Shown: positions 28,901 to 35,498 of the stretch, piece after piece
How positions within the stretch are numbered: position 1 is the first letter of the stretch
How the letters are laid out: each line of letters starts with the position of its first letter
Source of the DNA: Fluviicola sp.
GTDB taxonomy: Bacteria > Bacteroidota > Bacteroidia > Flavobacteriales_D > Crocinitomicaceae
Direction: 5' to 3'
Length of the DNA stretch: 47,601 bases
Assembly (NCBI GenBank): GCA_002733985.1
Contig: NVXP01000025.1
Location: forward strand, 5,812-53,412
Program-made: the position numbers and the translations under genes
Notes under the pieces: model-generated
What the model was told of the DNA's origin: nothing
What the model saw: only the letters and a program-made list of their open reading frames with translations
Database searches by the model: none

Positions 28901-28927
28901 TGAGAAAAATGACTTGATACCGTCCAT
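25901..28927 (-). CDS. YfhO-like large membrane protein
   Basis: A 1008-residue protein of the YfhO/GT-C-like family. The first ~470 residues and ~565-610 hold some 12-13 membrane helices, with an acidic motif early in the first periplasmic loop (FDDYGLAQHDIEQFKG) and a later NHYQVTYYM. Residues ~620-960 form a large extracytoplasmic domain (…FVVFSEMYYKDGWKAYVDGKEKEI is highly typical of YfhO), and one last helix precedes a short basic tail. Family members are linked to glycosylation of teichoic acids or lipid-linked glycans; in Bacteroidota the acceptor is unknown. It is separated from DUF4834 by 114 bp. Confidence 0.88.
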   Translation of the reverse strand: MDGIKSFFSKHWMHFAVIVVFFVIARMFFAPQFDDYGLAQHDIEQFKGMSNEISHFREETGQEPLWTNSMFGGMPATQISVVYGGNIFKSITRTFMAWFPSPVGAFLLHLIGFYIFALFMRIKPVIGLIGAIAFAFASYEIVILQAGHNSKAMAVAFLPAVLGAFIYAFQRNWKWGAVLSAVFMGFELSQNHYQVTYYMIILLVGLGIYFAIDAFKKKTLKNFGFATGGVFVGYLLALFVNYGSISMTNDYAKHTIRGANDLTISADGSETKAKEGLDKSYITNWSYGIDESFTIVSPYVKGSHNSKPIIESNFAQMVEDGDYTPQERANILGGRLYWGEQAITSGPVYLGVLTVFLALLGMVFLKDKIKWVYLGVSILALMLSWGKNFMGLTDFFIDYVPLYASFRTVTIILVLLELTFPVIAVMLLQKLFQDRENLKTQGKKFLIVSGVFLVFLIGLKMIGLDNTYASKAEIAANDEEVIGNQIMGQLQQFTPEQVQQFQQQRGIDLNNPQQLKQFIDTEVATNLQGSDAIRKFRSDVFSSSTTRSILFAIFGIGIVALFFYTSLPSMAIAGGIAVLMLFDFVGVDTNYIGTLEKRDGSYVHWVPEAERAYPMVSSAADNVILENEIKENPSLQALVDAGGKKGIAKARGKEYSRKYQNRVEDAYKFAALNANTNYRVFETDGGFGSSRASYFHKSIGGYHGAKLRNFQNLAEFHLYSMNNKVLDMLNVKYIIQRGQVSPNRTSLGNAWFVSEVVSVATADEEIRGLGNKFTLKNTGKGEFLVNGKKKVKATIYGQEKLLYVVDKLDPQTNRYSKDTMDVKLTNGLQVGQTVAFVIDEQTRLTDLVPLQTLEYDTLDSFKSLVEITLDSQFNPSTKAVMLDSEAKKLSKKQFSKEGTVEMTKYAPNQINYSADVNGKQFIVFSEMYYKDGWKAYVDGKEKEIIKVNYALRGLEVDGGKHKIEFKFDVPKFHTAKTMAIVGSVLILLLIGGMLFWDWRNGRKLTENV

Positions 28928-29041
28928 AGTGTTGATTTCTTATTAAAGCAGATAAAAATAATCAAAATGTCCTAGCGGGCATCCTGTTTTCACGAATACT
29001 AAAACTCAATGTGTGAATTACACTCTCAGCTCAACCAAAAA

Positions 29042-29302
29042 TCAATCAATTATTTCTTCAAAATCGACATCCTCAATATCATTAGAGGTACTTCCCCCCT
29101 TCTTGATTACTGATGTTTTACCGAGATTTTTAGCTGTCCTTTCGCGTTCTGTTTTCAAGTTGTTCTCTTGGGCTTTCATGTGCTCCTGCTCAGCCATATT
29201 GCGCTTAGCATTCATCATTTGTCCTAAAAAACGCACGACAATGAATACACCAATAATGATTAGAACAGTTCGGATTAACCCAGTAAAACTTGCCTCAACC
29301 AT
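29042..29302 (-). CDS. DUF4834-family small membrane protein
   Basis: An 86-residue protein with one N-terminal membrane helix (GLIRTVLIIIGVFIVVRFLGQMM), then a charged coiled-coil-like segment and an acidic tail IEDVDFEEI. The architecture and the EASFTGLIRTVLIIIGV start match the DUF4834 family of Bacteroidota. It follows carB with a 3-bp gap, so it is in the carB operon. Function unknown. Confidence 0.82.
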   Translation of the reverse strand: MVEASFTGLIRTVLIIIGVFIVVRFLGQMMNAKRNMAEQEHMKAQENNLKTERERTAKNLGKTSVIKKGGSTSNDIEDVDFEEIID

Positions 29303-29305
29303 TGA

Positions 29306-32122
29306 TTATTTTGATAAGTGCATGTTTCTCTCAGAAAATATTTTTCTAAAGAATGGATCACGTAAATCCTTGATAAAGCGAATAGCCTCACCCGTAGATT
29401 TCATTTCAGGTCCAAGTTCCTTCTTTACATCAGGGAATTTCTCATACGAGAATACTGGAATCTTAACAGCGTATCCTTCCAATTTCGGATTGAAATTGAA
29501 ATCCTTCACTTTCTTCTCTCCAAGCATCACTTTCGTAGCGAAATTCACATACGGTTCGTCATATGCTTTCGCGATGAACGGAACAGTTCTAGATGCACGA
29601 GGATTGGCCTCAATCACATAAACGATATCGTCTTTGACAGCATATTGGATATTCATTAATCCAACTGTTTTCAACTCAACGGCTATTTTTGTTGTGATAT
29701 CAATGATTTGCTGCATTACTAAATCACCCAAGTTATATGGAGGAAGCACTGCATAAGAATCACCGGAGTGAATTCCTGCAGGTTCAATGTGCTGCATTAC
29801 ACCAATTATGTAAACATCTTCTCCATCACAAATGGCATCTGCCTCGCACTCAATCGCCCCACCTAAGAAGTGATCAAGAAGAATTTGGTTGTCTCCCATT
29901 TCACGAAGAATATCAACTACATGGTGCTCAAGCTCCTCATCGTTGATGACAATTTTCATTTTTTGTCCACCCAATACATACGAAGGTCGAACCAATAATG
30001 GATACCCAAGGTTTGCAGCGATTTCTAATGCCTGCTCAGCATCTTCAACTACTCCATATTTAGGAAAAGGAATGTTGTTTTTCTCTAATAGTTTTGAGAA
30101 ACGTCCACGATCTTCTGCTAAATCAAGCGCTTCAAAACTAGTTCCAAAGATCTTAATTCCATATCGTTCCAATTTCTCAGCCAATTTCAATGCCGTCTGA
30201 CCACCAAGCTGAACGATGACTCCTTCCGGCTTCTCATGCTTGATAATCGCGTAGATATGTTCCCAGAAAACTGGTTCGAAGTACAATTTGTCAGCTGTAT
30301 CGAAATCGGTTGAAACTGTTTCAGGATTACAGTTGATCATGATTGTCTCATAACCACATTCTTTTGCAGCAAGAACACCGTGTACACAACTGTAATCGAA
30401 TTCAATTCCTTGTCCGATTCTATTCGGTCCAGAACCAAGAACTACCACTTTTTTCTTAGTGGAAACAACACTCTCGTTTTCATACTCAAACGTAGAGTAG
30501 AAATAAGGAGTTTTTGCTTCAAACTCTGCGGCACAGGTATCAACTTGTTTGTAAACACGGTTGATTCCAAATTCCTCACGTTTATTAAACACTTCAGATT
30601 CAAGGCATCTTAAAAGGTGAGCGACTTGACGATCTGCATATCCTTTTTGTTTCGCTTCGAACAACAACTCTTTTGGAAGATTCCCCAAATGATGCTTTTC
30701 AATACGATTTTCTAATTTGATCAAGTCCTCAATTTGTTTGAGGAACCAGATATCAATTTTCGTTTTCTCAACGATTGTCTTGAAAGGAATTCCACGCTTA
30801 ATTGCATCATAAATATGGAACAAACGATTCCAACTTGGATGCTCTAAACTATGAAGGATTTCATCTTGATCTGTTAATTCACGTCCATCAGCTCCTAAAC
30901 CATTTCGATTAATCTCAAGAGATTGACATGCCTTTTGTAACGCTTCTTGGAATGAACGACCAATTCCCATCACCTCACCTACAGATTTCATCTGAAGACC
31001 AAGCTCACGATTTGTTCCAGGGAATTTATTGAAGTTCCAACGAGGTATCTTAACAATTACGTAGTCAAGCGTAGGCTCGAACAACGCAGAAGTTGTTTTA
31101 GTAATTTGATTTTGCAATTCATCTAAGTGATATCCAATCGCCAGTTTCGATGCAATCTTTGCAATTGGGTAACCCGTTGCTTTTGATGCTAGCGCTGATG
31201 ATCGAGAAACACGTGGATTGATCTCAATTGCAATAATGTCTTCATTTTCATCTGGAGAAACGGCAAACTGCACGTTACATCCTCCAGCAAAGTTCCCAAT
31301 TGAACGCATCATGTGAATCGCCATGTCGCGCATTTTTTGGAAAGTCGTATCTGACAATGTCATAGCTGGTGCAACCGTAATTGAATCACCGGTATGAATC
31401 CCCATTGGATCGAAGTTCTCAATAGAACAAATAATAACTACGTTATCATTTGCATCACGAAGTAGTTCGAGCTCGAATTCTTTCCAACCTAGTAATGCCT
31501 TATCGATCATTACTTCGTGAATTGGAGATATTTTCAAGCCATTCTCTAAATGATCATCGAACTCTTCTGGACTATGTACAATTGCTGCTCCTGCTCCACC
31601 AAGTGTAAATGAGGCACGGACACATAATGGAAAACCGAACTCTTGAGCAATTTCTTTCCCTTGAAGGAATGATTTTGCCGCTTTTTGAGGAGCCATTGGA
31701 ATTCCAATCTTCTCCATTAAAAGTCTAAATTCTTCACGGTTTTCAGTGATTTCAATGGCTTTGATATCTACACCGACCATTTCAACACCATATTCTTCCC
31801 ATATCCCCAACTCGTCACATTTCATGGCAAGATTTAAGGCAGTTTGACCACCCATAGTAGGTAATACAGCATCAATGTTGTGCTTTTCAAGGATTTCTAC
31901 AATACTCTCAGTCTCTAAAGGCAGGAGATAAATATTATCCGCTATGACTTTATCAGTCATAATTGTAGCTGGATTTGAATTAATCAAAGTCACTTCAATC
32001 CCTTCTTCTCTAAGGGAGCGAGATGCTTGAGAACCAGCATAATCAAATTCACAGGCTTGACCAATAACGATGGGTCCGCTTCCGATGATTAAAATAGACT
32101 TAATGGAGTTGTTTTTCGGCAT
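29306..32122 (-). CDS. carB: Carbamoyl-phosphate synthase large subunit
   Basis: The track extends to a TTG at 32188, which would place the promoter inside the gene; the ATG at 32122 (MPKNNSIKSILIIGSGPIVIG) is correct, giving 938 residues. It contains two tandem ATP-grasp/carbamate halves, each starting with a GSGPxxIGQ motif (SGPIVIGQACEFDY and SGPNRIGQGIEFDY). It makes carbamoyl phosphate for pyrimidines and arginine. The protein stops after the second synthetase half (ending FFRKIFSERNMHLSK) and lacks the ~130-residue MGS-like allosteric domain of the 1073-residue E. coli enzyme. I believe this short form is usual in Flavobacteriia. carA is not in the window. Confidence 0.95.
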   Translation of the reverse strand: MPKNNSIKSILIIGSGPIVIGQACEFDYAGSQASRSLREEGIEVTLINSNPATIMTDKVIADNIYLLPLETESIVEILEKHNIDAVLPTMGGQTALNLAMKCDELGIWEEYGVEMVGVDIKAIEITENREEFRLLMEKIGIPMAPQKAAKSFLQGKEIAQEFGFPLCVRASFTLGGAGAAIVHSPEEFDDHLENGLKISPIHEVMIDKALLGWKEFELELLRDANDNVVIICSIENFDPMGIHTGDSITVAPAMTLSDTTFQKMRDMAIHMMRSIGNFAGGCNVQFAVSPDENEDIIAIEINPRVSRSSALASKATGYPIAKIASKLAIGYHLDELQNQITKTTSALFEPTLDYVIVKIPRWNFNKFPGTNRELGLQMKSVGEVMGIGRSFQEALQKACQSLEINRNGLGADGRELTDQDEILHSLEHPSWNRLFHIYDAIKRGIPFKTIVEKTKIDIWFLKQIEDLIKLENRIEKHHLGNLPKELLFEAKQKGYADRQVAHLLRCLESEVFNKREEFGINRVYKQVDTCAAEFEAKTPYFYSTFEYENESVVSTKKKVVVLGSGPNRIGQGIEFDYSCVHGVLAAKECGYETIMINCNPETVSTDFDTADKLYFEPVFWEHIYAIIKHEKPEGVIVQLGGQTALKLAEKLERYGIKIFGTSFEALDLAEDRGRFSKLLEKNNIPFPKYGVVEDAEQALEIAANLGYPLLVRPSYVLGGQKMKIVINDEELEHHVVDILREMGDNQILLDHFLGGAIECEADAICDGEDVYIIGVMQHIEPAGIHSGDSYAVLPPYNLGDLVMQQIIDITTKIAVELKTVGLMNIQYAVKDDIVYVIEANPRASRTVPFIAKAYDEPYVNFATKVMLGEKKVKDFNFNPKLEGYAVKIPVFSYEKFPDVKKELGPEMKSTGEAIRFIKDLRDPFFRKIFSERNMHLSK

Positions 32123-32175
32123 TATATGCGCTTTAAAGAGTTCAAATTTCGCCAAAACAGGCGCCAAATTGACTG

Positions 32176-32183
32176 CAAATTTA
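32176..32183 (-). promoter_or_regulatory. -7 box for carB
   Basis: The minus strand reads TAAATTTG (TAnnTTTG), 53 bp upstream of the carB ATG, supporting the shorter start. A T-rich but TTG-less -33 region precedes it. Confidence 0.5.
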
Positions 32184-32418
32184 TACAAAAATTAGTGAGC
32201 GCTAAAACGTTTTTTAATATGTTTTGAACAATTTTCGTTGATAATTAATTTCGTCATATAATAGAGGGCCTCGGAACATGATTAGTAGGCAGTGTTTACC
32301 TAGAAAAAAGAGCATGAAATATCATTTCTTTCGTCAAATAATTTTGGAGAAAAGATCTTCTCTAATCGAATAATCCATGCTATTCTGTTATTTTCGTGCT
32401 ATATCCGATTAGAAAGAG

Positions 32419-32913
32419 ATGCAAGAAATATTATCGAGTCGAGAAATCAAGCAAAAAACAGAGCGTTTAGCGCATCAACTGATTGAAAACACGTTTGAAG
32501 AGCCTCGGGTTTTTATTGGTGGAATTGAAGGAAACGGAATTATTCTGGCCAAGTCACTTGCTAAAATCATGGGCAAGCATACCGAGAGTGAAATCACGGT
32601 ATTCTCAATCAAAGTGAATAAAAGCGAACCTTGGTCTGAGAAAATCATCCTGTCTTCACCTAGAGAAGCAATGGAAGATGCTTACATTATATTAGTTGAC
32701 GATGTTTTCAATTCTGGAAAGACGATGCAGTTTGCGCTCGTTGAAATTTTGCAATTCCCTACAAAAGCGATTAAGACGGTAGCCCTTGTTGATAGAAAAC
32801 ACCGAAGATTTCCAATCAAAGCAAATTTCGTTGGACTCAGCCTTTCTACCACATTAAAAGATCGCGTAGAAGTTGATTTAACCGAAGGAAGTGAAAAAGC
32901 CTACTTGGTATGA
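32419..32913 (+). CDS. PyrR-like phosphoribosyltransferase
   Basis: A 164-residue type I phosphoribosyltransferase. The PRPP loop is YIILVDDVFNSGKTM (~91-105). The downstream VALVDRKHRRFPIKANFVGLSLSTT closely follows the PyrR pattern (VLVDRGHRELPIRADYVG). PyrR is an RNA-binding regulator with uracil phosphoribosyltransferase activity in Firmicutes; in Bacteroidota the homologue's role is less clear. Here it is divergent from carB, a pyrimidine gene, and overlaps murQ by 4 bp, so it is translated with it. It could instead be an orphan base-salvage enzyme. Confidence 0.82.
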   Translation: MQEILSSREIKQKTERLAHQLIENTFEEPRVFIGGIEGNGIILAKSLAKIMGKHTESEITVFSIKVNKSEPWSEKIILSSPREAMEDAYIILVDDVFNSGKTMQFALVEILQFPTKAIKTVALVDRKHRRFPIKANFVGLSLSTTLKDRVEVDLTEGSEKAYLV

Positions 32914-33719
32914 TAGATAAAATCACGGAATCTTCATCGAATCACAACGATCTTGATAAAAAAACAACCTTAGAACTGCTTTCAGGAATGAACGCAGAAG
33001 ACAAGACCGTTCCTTTGGCCGTAGAAAAAATCTTAGGAAACATTGAAGCTTTTATAGAAGCTTGTTATGAGCGAATGAAAACTGGCGGTCGCCTTTTTTA
33101 CATTGGTGCTGGTACTAGCGGTCGATTAGGGGTTGTTGATGCTAGTGAATGCCCTCCTACTTTTGGTGTTGACCATGGGATAGTTGTTGGATTGATGGCT
33201 GGTGGTGACAAAGCAATGTGGAAAGCGGTTGAAAACGCTGAAGACGACACAAAGCAAGGTTGGGCTGACCTTCAAGAATATGATATTAACTCAAACGATA
33301 CATTAATAGGTATTGCAGCTTCCGGAACTACGCCATATGTTTTGGGTGCGATGGATGAAGCCAATAAGAATGGAATCTTAACAGGTTCAATTTCTTGTAA
33401 TCCAGAATCTCCTTTGGAAAAGCTGGCTCAACGTCCTATGACAGCGATTGTCGGTCCAGAATTCATAACAGGAAGTACACGCATGAAATCTGGCACAGCT
33501 CAAAAATTAATATTAAACATGGTAAGCACTTCATTAATGATCAAGTTAGGTCATGTGAAGGGAAATCGCATGGTTGATATGCAGTTGAGTAATGATAAAT
33601 TGGTTGATCGCGGTACCAAAATGATTCAAGCTGAGTTAAATAATTCATACGATGAGGCAAGTGCTTTATTGAAAGAACATGGTAGCGTTCGAAAAGCGGT
33701 AGAAAGTCAAACTAAATAA
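32910..33719 (+). CDS. murQ: N-acetylmuramic acid 6-phosphate etherase
   Basis: A 269-residue SIS-domain protein that cleaves the lactyl ether of MurNAc-6-phosphate to GlcNAc-6-phosphate in peptidoglycan recycling. The diagnostic segments are FYIGAGTSGRLGVVDASECPPTFG, TLIGIAASGTTPYVLGAM and EFITGSTRMKSGTAQKLILNM. Full length for the short MurQ form. No MurNAc kinase or permease is adjacent; the partners are the PRT before it (4-bp overlap) and the small membrane protein 8 bp after it. Confidence 0.95.
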   Translation: MIDKITESSSNHNDLDKKTTLELLSGMNAEDKTVPLAVEKILGNIEAFIEACYERMKTGGRLFYIGAGTSGRLGVVDASECPPTFGVDHGIVVGLMAGGDKAMWKAVENAEDDTKQGWADLQEYDINSNDTLIGIAASGTTPYVLGAMDEANKNGILTGSISCNPESPLEKLAQRPMTAIVGPEFITGSTRMKSGTAQKLILNMVSTSLMIKLGHVKGNRMVDMQLSNDKLVDRGTKMIQAELNNSYDEASALLKEHGSVRKAVESQTK

Positions 33720-33727
33720 TTGTACAA

Positions 33728-34057
33728 ATGGGAAATGAAATTTTAGACCAAAACATTCAAGCAACAACAGAATCTGATTCACATGATGGGCCCAAAATAA
33801 GATTACCCAAAGATTCGTCCATACTTACCACAGGAATCATTGCGCTTCCTTTCAGTTTTGGATTAATTGGAATTATCTTAAGCATCGTGACCTTAGTAAA
33901 CGCATCAAAGGCACTTCAAATATACACTGCTAACCCAGAGAAATACCTCGAGTCATCACTCAAAAAAGTACGTTCGGGGAAAGTGTGTGGAATCATTTCA
34001 CTTTCTATTTTTGGTCTTGGAATATTGATAATACTAGGAGTTGCCGTTTTAAGTTGA
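33728..34057 (+). CDS. Small membrane protein, two helices
   Basis: A 109-residue protein with a polar ~35-residue N-terminus, a helix at ~37-62 (ILTTGIIALPFSFGLIGIILSIVTLV), a cytoplasmic segment with a Tyr/Lys-rich linker and a helix at ~87-108. The layout resembles DUF4190-like or Bacteroidota 'CCC motif' membrane proteins, but the CCC motif is absent. It starts 8 bp after murQ and so belongs to that operon. Function unknown. Confidence 0.72.
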   Translation: MGNEILDQNIQATTESDSHDGPKIRLPKDSSILTTGIIALPFSFGLIGIILSIVTLVNASKALQIYTANPEKYLESSLKKVRSGKVCGIISLSIFGLGILIILGVAVLS

Positions 34058-34108
34058 TTTTATAGATCATTTTTGGTGACGCAGTTGTCCTGTTGTAGAT
34101 TATCAGTA

Positions 34109-34133
34109 GTAAACCGATAACCAGCTGGTTTAC
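34109..34133. promoter_or_regulatory. Hairpin between murQ operon and LamG gene
   Basis: The inverted repeat GTAAACC / GGTTTAC (7 bp) has an 11-nt spacer. There is no T tract on either side, so it is not a standard terminator. It may be an operator or a weak RNA hairpin. Confidence 0.3.
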
Positions 34134-34166
34134 CTAAGTTGATTCGTTAATTCACGCTTTTGAAAC

Positions 34167-35156
34167 TTGCCCTATGAAACACCTAACCTAATTATTCTCC
34201 TATTTTCTTTAACGGCTCCTTCCTTCGCTCAAATCATTTATACTGCTTCAGCGGTGATTCCATTTGACTCTAGTCTTTTGGAGATTTATTCGGGAACAGC
34301 CCCAACAACATTGAGTCCTTCATCATTTACATTTATTGAAGATCGAAATGGAAATCCAAATAGCGCCGTTCAACTTAATGCTATTTTGGATTATGGAAAT
34401 CCAGCTTTTTCAAAAATGGATTCTTCCGACTTCACTATTGCATTCTGGTTTCGTAAAGATGGGAGCTTATGGGCAGAGAAATCAATTCTTCAAAAGAAGA
34501 ATGTCGATATGACTGACCCAAACAATGTGATATATGAACAATACGGCATTTTTTACAATGACTGGGTTGGACATTCAGCTCAAATTCGTTTCAAACCGTC
34601 TAATGATTCAGCAGAAGTTAGTTCTGCATTGGGTTTAATTGAGGATAGTGTTTGGAGGCACTTTGCGATTGTCTTTGACAGAAGCGATAGCATGCATGCT
34701 TATTTAGATGGACAATTATATCAATCAAAGTACATTGGAAACACAGTACAATATGAAGCAAATATTGATGGTGCAACCCTGGAGGTCGGGAATGGAAATA
34801 TTAGCCTTGATGATATTTATCTCTTTAAATACGCTCTAGATGCAAGTGAAATTGAGGAGTTGTTCAATTCTGAATCCGCCTCAATTACAATTCCTTATTG
34901 CCCATCTTACTATGAATTTGGTATATATCCAAATCCTAGCACAACAGGTGTTTTCAATATCACTTTCCAAAACGAATTTGATGAATCTGTGCAAATTCAG
35001 GTGTACGACATGCTCGGAAAAGAAGTTGGAATTGTTAGAAGCCAAAATCATCCAAATATCATTGAATTTCGTTTGGGTGATCCTGCTGCTGGAAACTATC
35101 AATTGCACATCGAGTCAGATGAATATAGAATCGTAGAAATGATTCTAGTGAATTAG
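34167..35156 (+). CDS. Secreted LamG-domain protein with T9SS sorting tail; start probably frameshifted
   Basis: A 329-residue predicted extracellular protein. Residues ~25-235 form a LamG/concanavalin-like jelly roll (SDFTIAFWFRKDGSLWAEKSIL, WRHFAIVFDRSDSMHAYLDGQ, LDDIYLFKYALDASEIEELF). Residues ~250-329 are a textbook T9SS C-terminal sorting domain (FGIYPNPSTTGVFNI…VYDMLGKEVG…AGNYQLHIESD). The in-frame start is a TTG giving an acidic MPYETPN leader. An ATG at 34174 in another frame gives MKHLT then stops, and the hydrophobic core LIILLFSLTAPSFAQ is in the first frame. One indel would restore a normal signal peptide. It may bind carbohydrate or act as an adhesin. Confidence 0.82.
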   Translation: MPYETPNLIILLFSLTAPSFAQIIYTASAVIPFDSSLLEIYSGTAPTTLSPSSFTFIEDRNGNPNSAVQLNAILDYGNPAFSKMDSSDFTIAFWFRKDGSLWAEKSILQKKNVDMTDPNNVIYEQYGIFYNDWVGHSAQIRFKPSNDSAEVSSALGLIEDSVWRHFAIVFDRSDSMHAYLDGQLYQSKYIGNTVQYEANIDGATLEVGNGNISLDDIYLFKYALDASEIEELFNSESASITIPYCPSYYEFGIYPNPSTTGVFNITFQNEFDESVQIQVYDMLGKEVGIVRSQNHPNIIEFRLGDPAAGNYQLHIESDEYRIVEMILVN

Positions 35157-35498
35157 AGTTTCATCTCTTTGTAGAGACATCTGGTGAATATCCCACAAGC
35201 ACAGGTAGGACAGTTTTGAATAATTAAATCGCACTGGCAATTACCACCTAAATGATTCTCCTATGATGTCAATGTACCTATCGACGTTTAAATTGAGTTT
35301 TAAAGTAGAATCTGACCGAACGGAATAAAGGAACTTTTCAATCGACAGGATGGTTGTCTAGAGATAAAAAAGACTTTAGAAATTTCGCCAACTAAAAAGG
35401 GAGCTTCTCGCCGATAGCAATCGGTAGAAACTCCCTTAAGTTCAGTAGAGAAAAGTTCTCTATAATTTAGTTAAACATATTCTGATCGAAATAGTGAA
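35157..35498. other. Intergenic region between convergent LamG gene and clpC, 342 bp
   Basis: No coding gene is visible. It contains the clpC terminator at its right end. A weak hairpin near 35160-35188 (GAGTTTCATCTC / GTAGAGAC area) is not a convincing terminator for the LamG gene. Nothing else is recognisable. Confidence 0.45.
35394..35438 (-). terminator. Terminator of clpC
   Basis: On the minus strand AAGGGAG…TTTCT, the inner CCGAT-tgct-ATCGG hairpin and AGAAG…CTCCCTT are followed by TTTTTAG. It lies 60 bp after the clpC stop. Confidence 0.85.

Noticed and set aside
29013-29621. 202-codon plus-strand ORF opposite DUF4834 and the 3' end of carB
   Set aside because: It runs antisense to two well-supported genes, has Ser/Phe-rich shadow composition and no recognisable domain.
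32123-32188. N-terminal extension of CarB in the track
   Set aside because: Starts at TTG and would contain the -7 promoter box; the family N-terminus begins at the ATG at 32122.
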